DNA from: Apiotrichum sp. Y4204
Lineage: Eukaryota > Basidiomycota > Tremellomycetes > Trichosporonales > Trichosporonaceae
Length of the DNA stretch: 64,000 nucleotides
Direction: 5' to 3'
Assembly: GCA_025531455.1 (NCBI GenBank)
Contig: JAMYHL010000033.1
Location: forward strand, 310,001 to 374,000
How positions within the stretch are numbered: the first letter of the stretch is position 1; each line of letters begins with the position of its first letter. Both the position numbers and the translations under genes were made by a program. The notes below the pieces were generated by a model that saw nothing but the letters and a program-made list of their open reading frames with translations, was not told the DNA's origin and made no database searches. Positions 37,623-48,609 of this stretch are shown here, one piece after another.

Positions 37623-39104
37623 CTACACGCTAGCAGCGTATCCAAGCCCGGTAGTCCGGGCGACCTCGTGCTCCTTGCCGGCGTTCATCTCCGCGATGCG
37701 CTTGATCTCCGCGACAAAGTCGTCCACGGCCTCGACGGTGGTCTGGTGGTGGAGAACACAGCGGTTGCAGTTGAGCGTGATCGGCTCGGGGAGGGCCTCG
37801 AGCGCGGCCGCGACCTCCTCAACACTCGCACCGATAGGCGACGGGTCGAAAAAGACCATGTTCGTATCGACCGGCGCTATGATTTCGCACCCGGCGGCCT
37901 CGAGCCCGTCTGCAAGACGACGCGCCAGTGCGTGGGTGTGAGAGAGGCGGGGGAAGTAGTTTGTGAGCGCATAGTCTGCCATCGAGGCGACGAGCCCGCT
38001 CTGGCGCCACCCGCCGCCAAACATTTTGCGGAACCAACGCGCGCGGGCGATAAACTCCTTTGAGCCGACGATGGCGCTGCCGATCGGAGCGCCGATCCCC
38101 TTGGAGAGGCAGAGGGACGCGGTGTCGAACGGCGCGAGCACGTCGCTGAGGACGGTGGTGCGGTCCGCCTCGGAAGTAGGGTCGAGGCCGCGGCGCTCGA
38201 GCTCGGCAGCCGCAACGTTCCACGCACGCGCGCCGTCGAGGTGCATCGCAATGTTATGCTCCTTTGCCATTGCCGAGATGCGCTCAACCTCCTCCTGGGG
38301 GAAGATGATGCCGCTGAGGGTGTTCTCGAGGCAGATGAGGCGCGTGGGGGCAATGTGGATGTCGTTGCCGAGCTGGAGGGCGGGCTCAATGTCCTCGAGG
38401 GTAAGGTGGATGCCGTTGGCGGGCACGATGCCGTGCGTCGTCGCCTGCGAGAAGAGCGCGATGCCGCCGGCCTCCATCATGTGGACGTGCGCGCGGTGGT
38501 CGGTGATAACACTGTGCGGCGGCTGCTTCATGTGTGTGCGGATCGCGAGCTGGTTCGTCATGGTCCCCGACACACCGAACAGCGCAGCCTCCTTGCCCGC
38601 CATCTTTGCGATGCGCTCCTCGAGCGCAGCCGTCGTCCCGTCCTCGTGGTACACGTCGTCGCCGCGCGAGGCCTGCAGCGCGGCGATTATCTGGTCGTCG
38701 CTGGGCATAGTGAATGTGTCGCCTGCGGTCAGATCAGAACAACAATAGTGGAGGTCGCCGCTACAACGCCCACACTCTCTTCATCATTACTCACTCCTGA
38801 AATCGCGCTGCGTGCGCTTCAGGCGCTGCGCATTCGCCTCGCCGCCGACTTCGGGGGTGACATCGGGCTTGCCGTCGCGCGAGTAAATGGGGAGGTTGGA
38901 GGTGGTCGCGAGGCGCCGCGCAGACTTTGCGGTGCTCTTCTGCGCGTTGCCGTTACGCGGCGCAAAACTCGGGAGGAGGAGGCGCTTGAGCGCGGTGGTC
39001 GGCGCCGGCTGCGGGGCAGCCGACGAGGCCTGCACGCTGCGCTTGGCGGACGAGTGCGCGTACCGGGCGAGAGGGAGCGCGCGGCGCGAAGTGGTGGAGA
39101 GCAT
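37623..39104 (-). CDS. GLY1: Low-specificity L-threonine aldolase with N-terminal presequence
   Basis: PLP enzyme cleaving threonine/allo-threonine to glycine and acetaldehyde. Two exons (39104-38795 and 38722-37623) and a 72-nt intron; 469 residues. The join restores DFRSDTFT, the conserved start of the catalytic domain, followed by ASRGDDVYHEDGT. LCLSKGIGAPIGS carries the PLP Schiff-base lysine and HLDGARAWN the cofactor-contact region. Exon 1 adds about 98 residues before DFRSDTFT (MLSTTSRRALPLARYAHSS..., Arg/Ser/Ala-rich, no acidic residues at first), which looks like a mitochondrial targeting peptide; yeast Gly1 lacks it. An internal ATG at 38708 exists but would delete the conserved start, so 39104 is preferred. 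Confidence 0.93.
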
Positions 39105-39707
39105 TGTGGGTGTGGAGGGGGGGAGAAAGTGGGCGCGGGGCTGTATTATAACTGCTGAGCGTCGGCGGTGCGAAACAGCTCGAAACTTGGAAGCTTGTTG
39201 TTCTTGCTAGTCGTGAGTCGAAGCACAATCTAATCTCGCGTGGCGGATGAGCCAAAAAGTCGGTCGCCACCCCGAATCGGAGTGTTGGCGCGGCGCGGCG
39301 CGGCGTCGGCGTAGGGTAGTAACGAGGTAATCGAAAGGAGTAAGGGTTCGGCGGAGTCCACGTCCGCTGAGTCTGTCCCTTGTGTCTTGGTCTGTTACGT
39401 GGTCTGCCTGTTGTTGTTGGGGTTGGTGGCGCTGGCTGGGCGGACGGAAAGGTGAGTCTGGCAAAGTAGGGTGATGCTCGGGATGTCAGTTGTGGGGGGT
39501 GGCGCGACGCCGATGTCGAGTCGACAGTTTATATCCTTTGACTCGCCTTACGTGCTGCTGCTGCTGCGCGGCGCGCGGCACATACCGCGGCGGCGTGCGA
39601 GAGCGGTGGAAGCATGAAAGCATGAGAGCATGGGAGCATGAGAGCGGGGAGGTCAGATGAGCGGTGCGTGTTGGCCGACGCCCTGCCCCAACGCAACGTT
39701 CGCAGTG

Positions 39708-40399
39708 ATGGCCAACATGAGATCAAACATGACGCGGATGGCCAAAACAACACACATAGCCAAGGGTCACGCTCGCTCCCACTCCCACTGTGCAGGCCGG
39801 AGCTTGCCGCGCAGTAGCGCAGGAGTGTGCATTGCATGCGTTGGGCAGTGGCTGGCTGCGTGTACCATTCATTTGGATTTCTGCATTCCGATCCAGCGGG
39901 TGGGAACAGCAGGTGCAGTGCAGTGATCAGTGATCGAGGAGCAACGGCGCGACGTGAGACGGGAAGCTTTGTCAGACACGTTGGCTGCCGAGGTGGGGCG
40001 TGCTCGCCATCACACGGATGGCCAAAAGCGAAATGGCCAAAACATGGTGAGCACGGGGGGTCCAGTACGCGCGCTGTAATGCATCAGGTGGTCCCCAGCA
40101 TCATGCATCGTGTGCAGCAAGCAGGTAGCGAGGTAGCGCGCAGAAATCGGCCATCGAGAAATCGGCCATCATGAGAGAAAAAAGTGGCCATAACATGCAG
40201 AAATCGGCCATCCAGAGCACAAGTTTTTGGCCATAACGCGTCAAAATCGGCCATCCTGGGCGGCGCTGTGGCCAATCTCTCAAAATCCAAATGACTGTCT
40301 GGGCAGCGGCGAGCGGCGAGGACACCGCTCTCCGCCAGGCACAGATTGGCCATCTCTTATTACAGTGCTGGCCGGATATCGCTCGGACCATGCTGGCCA
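39708..40399. repeat. Cluster of ATGGCC / GGCCAT motifs
   Basis: Twelve copies of ATGGCC (either strand) occur in about 690 bp. The first four are forward (ATGGCCAA(AA) near 39708, 39738, 40018 and 40033); the remaining eight are reversed (GGCCAT near 40149-40394). Two extended forms recur: ATGGCCAAAA and, on the minus strand, ATGGCCGATTT. They are dispersed, not a tandem satellite. Confidence 0.8.
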
Positions 40400-41049
40400 T
40401 ACCGGACTGCTGGATCTGGACATGTGGGTCGCTTACCGCCCTGCGCGCCCACGCGCCCTGGCTTGGCCTCGGCGCTGGGCATTGGGCTCGATGGGGTCTG
40501 GGCTCGTATCGCGCCAGTTGTCAGCCAGGCGCGTCGCTTACTGACATCACTGTTACATCGGCGCTGTCCGACGTCCGACAAAGATTTTCCGCACTGGCAA
40601 CTGGCGCACTGGCACACGTCGTCCTGCGCCATGTGCGAACTTGACCTGTTGTAGCTGTTGTGAAGTCGTCAGATGCCGCTCATTCGGAGTAGCGCTGCAT
40701 ACTGGATTACGCGCGGAAGGAATGGATGCTGGATCAGCGGATCAGCGGAACCAAGCAGGAACCACTAGCTAATTGCATCTCGACGGATCGGCGCGCTGTG
40801 GACGGACATGTCACCCCACTCGAAGTCGTTCTATCGAGCCGCGACCAAGTTGAGCTGGTCTCGACGTCGTCGTCAGAGTGCCGTGCTCCGAGCATGCGTG
40901 TTTATCAGGGCACCCGAGGACGAGAATAGCAGCAGCACTCCGTCCGTCCACATGCACTTCTCCGATCCGCCCGCTCACACACCTTCCTCCGCGGCCGTTG
41001 CCTCCTTCCCTCGCCATCTCCGCGAGCTCCCCCTCTTCTCCCATGTCCT

Positions 41050-41054
41050 AAAAA
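41050..41054 (-). terminator. Pol III terminator of tRNA-Lys
   Basis: TTTTT on the minus strand, 18 nt past the tRNA 3' end, after a trailer GCGCGTAGCGCTTGC similar to that of the neighbouring tRNA-Glu. Confidence 0.75.
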
Positions 41055-41072
41055 GCAAGCGCTACGCGCTCT

Positions 41073-41158
41073 AGCCTCGTATGGGGCTCGAACCCATGAC
41101 ATTTTGATATCTTAGAAGGAGTAAGAGTCAAACTATCTACCGACTGATATAACGAGGC
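41073..41158 (-). tRNA. tRNA-Lys(CTT), intron-containing
   Basis: Folds by eye into a full cloverleaf: acceptor GCCTCGT / ACGAGGC with discriminator T, D arm TATC...GATA, anticodon stem TTTGA / TCAAA and T arm ATGGG TTCGAGC CCCAT. The anticodon is CTT followed by A37. About 13 nt (CTCCTTCTAAGAT) after position 37 are extra and sit where nuclear tRNA introns sit. Body sequence matches the usual eukaryotic tRNA-Lys start GCCTCGTTA. Confidence 0.9.
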
Positions 41159-41424
41159 TGCTGTGTTCGGCGTCTGTGCGCCGTCGCCGCGTGCGCGCGA
41201 GCGCGAGAGCGCGCAGGAAAGGGCATACGCATGGCTGTTGGTGGGGCACGCGGAGACGGACCTCGCGCGCCGCAGCGTAACGTCAGCACCCCCTCGGCCC
41301 CTCGATCATCTTAACTACCGCGGACTACCACCGGAAATTTATCCCGCTCTTTCCCCGACCACCTCTCACCGATTTCTCGACACCCCCCGCGCACATTTAC
41401 GCAGCCCTCGACGCCGCCGAGGGC

Positions 41425-41429
41425 AAAAA
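41425..41429 (-). terminator. Pol III terminator of tRNA-Glu
   Basis: TTTTT on the minus strand, 16 nt beyond the tRNA 3' end, after the trailer GCGCGCAGCGCTCGC. Confidence 0.75.
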
Positions 41430-41445
41430 GCGAGCGCTGCGCGCA

Positions 41446-41543
41446 TTCTCCGCCAGGGAGTCGAACCCTGCTCTATCGCGATCTTCCTCTTTGGAAGGCT
41501 CTCTCTTGAGAGGCGATTATACTAACCGATATACTAGCGAAGA
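41446..41543 (-). tRNA. tRNA-Glu(CTC), intron-containing
   Basis: Acceptor TCTTCGC pairs with GCGGAGA (two G-U pairs), then T8-A9; D arm GTATATCGGTTAGTATA; anticodon stem ATCGC / GCGAT with loop CTCTCA, giving anticodon CTC. T arm is CAGGG TTCGACT CCCTG, and the discriminator is A. About 26 nt rich in GA (AGAGAGAGCC...GAAGAT) separate position 37 from 38, a canonical intron position. Confidence 0.88.
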
Positions 41544-42078
41544 CTGATATACCGACGAAAGTCGCTGCGGCCGCGGCCGCCGCTCCCGGCGGCCTGGGAG
41601 GCGCTGTGCGGGGTATCGTGCACTGATCGTGTGCGTGAGAGGTAGATCAAGGTGCCGAGGTGTCTGGAAACGTCGGTGGAAAGGCAATCTGGCGAGAAAA
41701 GAGCGACAAAAGGCGAGAAGGGCAGCGAGTGGCGGTCTGGAGGGCATGCCACACATGTACCAGCTCCGCATCGCGCCAGCTGAGCCAGTGTCTCCACATA
41801 GTGTTTCCCAGCAGTTGCGGCAGTATTCACGACGTCCAGAGCGCGAAAGGCGCTGTAGCTTTGGTATCACCGATTGTACAAAGGTGCTCACCCGCGTCGA
41901 CGTTCCAGTGCGTCGTCTCATGTCATTGTCAGTGGCACTACTTTCAGCTCCGAGCTCGGAGGCTCGATAACAAGATATAGCCCGCAACCCGCGCAGTTGT
42001 CACTCTCTTCCGTGTCCAGAGTTCATGTCAGAAAAGGATTGCGTACCAGAGTAACAAGCAAAAACTATCCCAAAAAAG

Positions 42079-42125
<47 letters not shown>
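42079..42125 (+). repeat. Uninterrupted 47-nt poly(A) tract followed by C-rich DNA
   Basis: A G after six A (42072-42078) is followed by 47 consecutive A, then CCCCCTTCCCCC. No retroelement frame, target-site duplication or reverse-transcriptase motif is seen around it. Confidence 0.9.
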
Positions 42126-42127
<2 letters not shown>

Positions 42128-44287
42128 CCCTTCCCCCGATCTTCACCCCCCGCACGGCACGCATACCTCCTCATCGTCTCACAATCCACCTCACCGCCCA
42201 CTGCCCATCGCGTCGCCGTGACTGGAATGTCAAGAAAAAGGTGGGGACCGGGGGCATGCAACTCGGAGCGCGGAGGAATGTCCGCACGTGCTCGAGATAA
42301 GTGTCGCCAAGCAGCCAGCGCCGCTCCGAGACAGGGCCAAGAACACGAAAAATGCATGGATGGAAAAAGAAGTTACGGGAGAGTCGAGTCAGAAATGGTT
42401 CTGAAGGACGGCAATGCTAGCAATGCAGCCGTGTAGAGCCGTTGTCAGCTGCATGTTGCATCTCATGGCCACCGCCACCGTCCACAAATGATCCAATGAT
42501 CCAATGACCTCTTCCGTGTTTGTACGACGCAGGATGCGACGCGCGACGCACGCGAAACGCACGAACAATGTCTGCCTATTGTCCTCTTTGCCGCGTTACG
42601 GCACCGCCAGCCCAGGTGACCCAGGTGATTCAAGACCCAGGAGTTGGGGTACTGGACCTGTGAACTTCCCCTGCGCGGCCGTTGCCGCTTCAGAAGTCCA
42701 GACAGGTGCCGGCGGCAGCGCTGTGGGGCAAGTGAGTGCGACATCCCCGCGCGGGGCGAGGAACAATGGACGCCATGTTCTTTGTTCGACACTGTCCACT
42801 TACGACAGACGACAGTCACCACTTGCCCAAGTACCGCCCGCCTGTAACAAGTGGTAACCGCCAGTCTGCAAAGTTGTAGTTGTAGCCTCTGCGCTGCCCG
42901 AGCTTTATTTTTTTCGGCTCTACAGAAAGAATCTCTTCACGGCACCGCGCAGATCACTCCAATCCCCGGCACTACGGCGGTTTCGGCCTCGCCGTGCCTC
43001 GCCGCATCTCGACGTTGGATGTCGAGATCGCGATATCTCCCGGGGCTTACTAACCATATCCCAAACAGCAGCTATGCATTGCGAATACGCACCGCGTCGC
43101 TGGAATCCTCCCGGAACGGCCTCGCGCCCACCTATAAACATCCTTGGCATGGTGGTAGCGCGTCCGAGTCGGAGTGTCACAGTGTGGGACCATGGCATTG
43201 GCGTCGCGATCGAGCCGAATCTCGCCGACTGTCCCCCATCCATATCCTTGTCCAAATGCAGCATTCCGCGCAGTCTGTGGTCGTCGCTGAAGGAACGCCA
43301 CGCCCTAAACGAAGCACGAAGTAAACGACGTGACAGGCCCGCGGCGAGCGGCGTCGGCCAGTGGATCAGTACACCGAAGCGAGTCCGAGCGTGGTCTGAA
43401 ACGGGCTGGCTGGAAATAGCTGCGGCGCCGACGTGTGTGGCGGCGGCGGTGGCGGTGGGCAAATCGCGGGGCGGCGATTGGCTTTTCCAGAGTACAGCAC
43501 AGTGGGGCCAGCGGCCAGTGGCGCGGTGGAACATGTGTTGGTGTGGTCCGAGTGCTGCTGGTTCCCCGCTTTCAGTCTCGTTCGTCGCTCTTCATCTGCT
43601 GTCCGCTTTCTCCGTTCTGACGCGCTTGCGCTCGGACCGGGCTTGACGCTTGAGCGCCAACGCCTTGTCATCAGTCAGCATCCCGTGAGAGGTATTTCAG
43701 ACGACGACCCGAGACCCGATGGGTGCTACGGACCTTGGAACAGACGGAAGAGCTAACAAGGCCCGAGGCCCGAGGCCTCTTATGCCTCTTGGTCCGACGA
43801 TCCCGGCTTTGAGCATGGAGGCCGTACACGTTCCATCGAGGTTGTCCGTGTCCGTTCCCCAGTCCCAGTAGTGCCATATCCATCATGTCGGCTCACTTCG
43901 CCTTTGGTACAAGGAGTTTGTACATTCCGCGATCCAGGGCGCGGATCACTCACAGAAGAAACGTTGCGCGGCCGATACTCACCGTCTGTCGCCGGGAGGG
44001 AAAAGTCATACAGCAATAGTGGGGCCAGAGTGGGCCCTCAATACATGACCAGACCGGAGGGCCGGAAGGTGAGAGATGAGCATCGCATGTGGACTGTGAG
44101 GCCGTGATGCGGCGCACCAGCCTGCAGCCAGTCAGCATCCGTCTATTGTTGTTGTTCTCTGCCCTGTGCCCTGAGACATTGCCCTGGGTGGGTGTTATTA
44201 TCCGACGACGACCGTCGCCTCCAATTTTTTGCTCTCTCGCTGTTGTGGACATTTCCTATTGTTCCGCAATGTCACTTGCCGCAGCCA

Positions 44288-44345
44288 CAGTATACAGATA
44301 TCAGATCACAGATCACAGATACGGAGCCACAGATCACAGATGCAG
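44288..44345 (+). repeat. CAGATCA / ACAGAT short repeat in flavohemoglobin upstream region
   Basis: Words CAGATATCAGATCACAGATCACAGAT, broken here by spacing, recur as ATCACAGAT three times over about 60 bp, roughly 300 bp before the flavohemoglobin start. Could be a regulator array or slippage. Confidence 0.6.
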
Positions 44346-44638
44346 AGCACCAGGGGCGCGGGCCGCGTTCTGGCGTGCCCTACGCCTAATCACACCACAC
44401 CGTCCCCGTTCCGCTGCAACAATAGGGCGCCATATGCTCGCGTCTTTGGCTCCGGGTGGACCCGACATTGGGAATTGCCCGAGCCAAAGTGCGCTGCTTA
44501 TGCATGTCCTTTGAGAAGAGACAAAGTCGGAGTAGAAGAGATCTTCGGGTTGTGAGAAGGCACAGGAGTATAAATCTTGAGGCGAGGCGTATCGACCTCC
44601 CCCACAATCTAATCTCCCCTCGCCCAACAAGCACCACA

Positions 44639-46158
44639 ATGTTCCTCCGCGCCTCCCTCCTGCGCCCCGTTGCGCGCGGCCTCCGCTCCCAGTCCCGGTA
44701 CGTCTTGTCACCATCTCCGCAGCTGACAACAGGATGATGGCCTCGGCCGCTGCCGCCCCGTCTTCGATCCCCGCCGATGTCGTGCCCCTCACGGACGCAC
44801 ACCGCGCCGGCGTGCTCGCCACGGCCCCCGTCCTCGCCGAGCACGGCGTCGCGATCACCAAGCGCATGTACGAGGTGGGTCCGGAAGTGGGCGTAGCCGA
44901 GCAGCACTGACTCTCCCAGACCATGCTCAAGGACAACAAGGAGCTGCAGAACATCTTCTCGTACACTGCCCAGACTACCGGCGTCCAGCCCGTCGCGCTC
45001 GCGCAGTCAATTTACGCGTACGCCGCCAACATCAACGACCTGAGCCCCCTCCTCCCCACGGTCATCCGTATTGCGGAGAAGCACGCCGCGCTTGGCGTCC
45101 AGGCGCCGCACTACAAGGTCGTGGCCGAGAACCTCATGCCCGCCATCTCGCACGTCCTCGGCGACGCATTCACCCCCGAGCTCCAGACCGCGTGGTACCA
45201 TGTAAGTAGCGAGCGGAGACTGAGGAGACGCCGAGGAACGATGGCAGACGCTATCCTACCAGGATGCTCCTCTCGGCCCATGTCGGAAAAATCACGGAAA
45301 CTCAAACTGACGTCATAGGCGTACTGGCAGCTGGCCAAGATCTTCATCGACGTCGAGGCGGACATGTACGCCAAGGGCGCGTGGAAGGGATGGAAGGACT
45401 TTAAGATCACCGAGCACGTCGATGAGAGCGGCACAATTGCGTCGCTCGCCCTCGTGCCGACCGACGCCTCGATGCTCCCGCTCAAGCCGTACAAGGCCGG
45501 CCAGTTTATCACTGTGCGCGTGTGGGTCGACGAGCTCGGCCGCTACCAGAACCGCCACTACTCGCTCTCGGACGCCATGAGCCCCGATCACTACCGCATT
45601 ACCGTGAAGCGCGAGGACGCCAACGCCGAGGGTCCCGCGGGTATTGTCTCGTCGCGTCTGCACGCGCTGCCCGTCGGCTCGACCGTCCAGGCCGCGTTCC
45701 CCATGGGCTCGTTTGTCCTCCCCGACCCGGTGCCTGAGAACATTGTCCTCTTCTCCGCCGGCGTCGGCATCACCCCCAACCTCTCCATTCTCAACACCCT
45801 CTGCGCCAAGGACCCCTCAGCCGGCCCCGCCATCTCGTGGATCTACAGCACCGTCGGCGAGGCCGAGCACGTCTTCAAGAACCACGTCGCCGACATTGCC
45901 GCCCGCTCCAACGGCAAGGTCCGCACCGCCACCTACTACTCGGACGAGCCGGCCGGTACCGACGGCAAGACCGTGTACTCTGGCATGGTCAGTGTTCCCC
46001 AGGTCGACAAGAGCCTCCTCGCCCTCGACGACCCCACGACACTCTACTACGTCTGCGGCCCCGACCTGTTCATGAAGGACGTGTCGCGCGACCTCGAGGC
46101 CCTCGGCGTCGACAAGAAGCGCATCACCATGGAGGCGTTCCACGCCGGTGAAATCTAA
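44639..46158 (+). CDS. YHB1: Flavohemoglobin (nitric oxide dioxygenase) with possible mitochondrial presequence
   Basis: Oxidises nitric oxide to nitrate with O2 and NAD(P)H. Four exons: 44639-44697, 44733-44874, 44920-45201 and 45319-46158; 440 residues. The globin domain has the B10-type Tyr in KRMYETML and the proximal heme His in AEKHAALGVQAPHY. The FAD-binding domain has GQFITVRV and RHYSLSD (RxYS motif). The NAD domain has FSAGVGITPNLSIL and YYVCGPDLFMKDV. The first 20 residues (MFLRASLLRPVARGLRSQSR) are Arg/Ser/Leu-rich without acidic residues; a second Met lies just after the first intron (MMASAAAAP), so one gene might give mitochondrial and cytosolic forms. The final intron is 117 nt. 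Confidence 0.95.
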
Positions 46159-47255
46159 GCGCCGGGCACAAATTTTCCGAGATCGAGGTCTAGATACAAG
46201 ATCATAAGACTGCCACGGCTGGTGCTGGGCAGATAAGATAGTACAGGCGACACATGATTGAGTATTAGTAGTTTCCGTGATGTATCCCTGTGTATTAGTA
46301 CCACTGCGAGACAGGTCAAAATGAGAGGACCTTCTGGAAGCATGTGTGTGATGATTGTTGATGGGATGGGCAAGGACGAGCTCATCATCATCAATGGCTT
46401 GTCAGAGCGCTCGATTTAGTTCAGGTGGCGCCAGCACGCGTCCGCCACAACGCCTCCGCCGGCATGCCATATTATACGGTGAGCCTAACATGATGAGAAC
46501 GACACGTCGATTATACTTTTGTACGTCATGGTGGAGCAGGCACTTGCAAGTGGTCTAGGATTTGTGATAAGTCTGCCCCCGTGTTCTGTGCCAGAACGTG
46601 GTACGCGCCATGCGGCGGGGACGCGTCTGCTCTAGTTGCTCTCTCTCTCTCCAGTTACAGCGTGTGTGTGATGGAAGAATTCTCCCAGCCAGGAATGTCT
46701 CCTCTCTGGTGGATGTGCGATTTGTTGGCGCCGCTTGACGACATGGTTTTGGGTGGGTGGTGGTGGGTGGTCTCGGATTGACTTTGAGATGCTTCTTCTT
46801 CACACACACTCCATTCCTTGACACTCTTCCTCTTCTTTCCTTCATCTCTCTCTCTCGGTATCGTTGGGTTTTCTTCTCTTTCCGCGCTCTCGCTCCTCGT
46901 TCCGGGCTCTCTGGTCTCAATCCCCCAACACGACTCCTTAATTGTCGACATTCAACACCAAAAATTATATCACACGCACCGACAAGACCACCATCAACAA
47001 TCCCCTCCACGATACTCCACAACAAAGTACAAGACAAACAGGCTGCAAACAGACGGATAAACACACCTCGCACCCATACATCGCACGATTCCGGTATTCA
47101 CTCGGCACACCAGCACATCACATACACAACCTCCTGCATATCGAGCAGCACATCCAAACTCAGCCTCCCAGCTTAGATCCGTTCTCTTCCGGGCCTCTGG
47201 TTGCATTTCGCACACAGCACCTCCATCACACCCTCCCCACATTTACCACCTCAGC
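46159..47255. other. Intergenic and 5' leader of PUB1
   Basis: No coding exon recognised. From about 46795 the plus strand turns pyrimidine-rich, then A/C-rich (46960-47250), like a long 5' UTR of a highly expressed fungal gene. Confidence 0.5.
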
Positions 47256-48609
47256 ATGGCGTACAACAACTTTGGTCCCGGCGGCATGGCGCCCGAGCAT
47301 CCGCCTAGCGCGAGCGGGGGCGTCCCCCGGCCCGGTTCGGCCTCCAGCGAGGCGCCGAAGAAGCCGCATCTCTACATTGGCAACCTGAGTGCGCGCGTGA
47401 CGGACCAGATGCTCGCCGAGATCTTTGCCGTCGCGGGCAATGTGGTCTCGGCCAAGATTATCCAGGACCGCAACTTTCAGCACGGCGGGTTCAACTACGG
47501 CTTTGTCGAGTACACGGATATGCGGAGCGCGGAGCAGGCGCTCACGACGCTGAACGGCCGCAAGATCTTCGACGCCGAGATCCGTGTCAACTGGGCGTAC
47601 CAGGGCCAGGCGAGCCGCGAGGACACGCAGCACCACTTCCACGTCTTTGTTGGCGACCTGAGCCCAGAGGTTAACGACGAGGTGCTGGGCAAGGCCTTTG
47701 TCGGTTTTCCCTCGGTCAGCGAGGCCCGCGTCATGTGGGACATGAACTCGGGCAAGAGCAGGGGCTACGGCTTCCTCTCGTTCCGGTGAGTGGTGTCTGG
47801 GAGGTGATGACTGCGATACTGTGCGATTAAGGCATCACCGTGGCTGCCCGGACCTGGATGTCACGGAAGGCCAAGCGCAGGATCTAATTCGCCGGGGACC
47901 GTCCGCATTGCAGCACTAATTACGACAGGGACAAGGCCGACGCCGAGCACGCGATTGCAACCATGAACGGCGAGTGGCTCGGTTCGCGCGCCATTCGCGT
48001 CAACTGGGCAAACCAGAAGACGCAGACTGGCGGCTCGCGGACGCTCAGCATGCCGGGGTCGGCTGGCGGCTTTGGGAGCAACACGCCGCTCACATTTGAG
48101 CAGATTGCAGCCCAGACGCCAGAGTACAACACGACAGTTTACGTCGGCAACCTGATTCCATACACGACGCAGGCGGACCTCATCCCGTTGTTCCAGAACT
48201 ACGGCTACATTGTCGAGATCCGCATGCAGGCTGATCGTGGCTTTGCTTTTGTCAAGCTCGACACGCACGCCAACGCGGCGCTCGCCATCATGTCCCTCCA
48301 GAATCAGCAGCACCTCATCCACGGTCGCCCAATCAAGTGCTCATGGGGCAAGGACCGCCAGACCGACGCCCCTGGAAACTACATGGTGGGTGTACCGATC
48401 CGTTCCACCCACGCTCATCCCAGATGTACCCGTCCAACTATTCATACTACCCCGGCTACGGCGGCATTCCGGGGCAGCCTGGTGCATCCCCCGCGACGCC
48501 TGACACGAACGGCTCGGGCACATGGGACCCGAATGCCGCGGCCTACTACCAGCAGGGCGGTTGGGGCGGCTTTTACAGTGGTTCGTCCGCGCAGCAAGTC
48601 ACAAACTAA
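47256..48609 (+). CDS. PUB1: Three-RRM poly(U)-binding protein, Pub1/TIA-1 type
   Basis: Binds U-rich mRNA and takes part in stress granules and mRNA stability. Exons 47256-47785, 47929-48385 and 48424-48609 give 390 residues. RRM1 has LYIGNLS (RNP2) and NYGFVEYTD (RNP1). RRM2 has VFVGDLSPEV and SRGYGFLSFR. RRM3 has VYVGNLIPY and RGFAFVKLDT, then IKCSWGKD. The order and the short linkers (IRVNWANQKTQTGG) match Pub1/TIA-1, not Nam8. The C-terminal tail is Tyr/Gly/Gln-rich (YPSNYSYYPGYGG, AYYQQGGWGGFYSG), a prion-like low-complexity stretch. The first intron is 143 nt and the second 38 nt. Confidence 0.95.

Larger units (their letters stand above)
39105..41072. other. Gene-poor intergenic region with motif cluster
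   Basis: About 2 kb without a supportable gene. It holds a GAGAGCATG-type short repeat (39610-39650) and the GGCCAT cluster. The left end is the promoter side of the leftward threonine aldolase. Confidence 0.5.
41544..44638. other. Gene-poor region upstream of flavohemoglobin
   Basis: About 3.1 kb in which no coding region on either strand shows family resemblance or a coherent set of exons. It contains the 47-A tract and a short CAGATCA repeat. It may hold unannotated non-coding RNA, but nothing could be supported. Confidence 0.45.

Noticed and set aside
42079..42125. Retrotransposon 3' end at the poly(A) tract
   Set aside because: No reverse transcriptase, no element body and no target-site duplication seen upstream.
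43074..43646. 190-codon plus-strand frame in the gene-poor region
   Set aside because: Overlaps equally long frames on the other strand, no splice logic and no recognisable motif.
44697..44760. Second, separate flavohemoglobin start as a distinct gene
   Set aside because: The MM start lies in exon 2 of the same gene, in frame with the presequence exon; treated as an alternative start.
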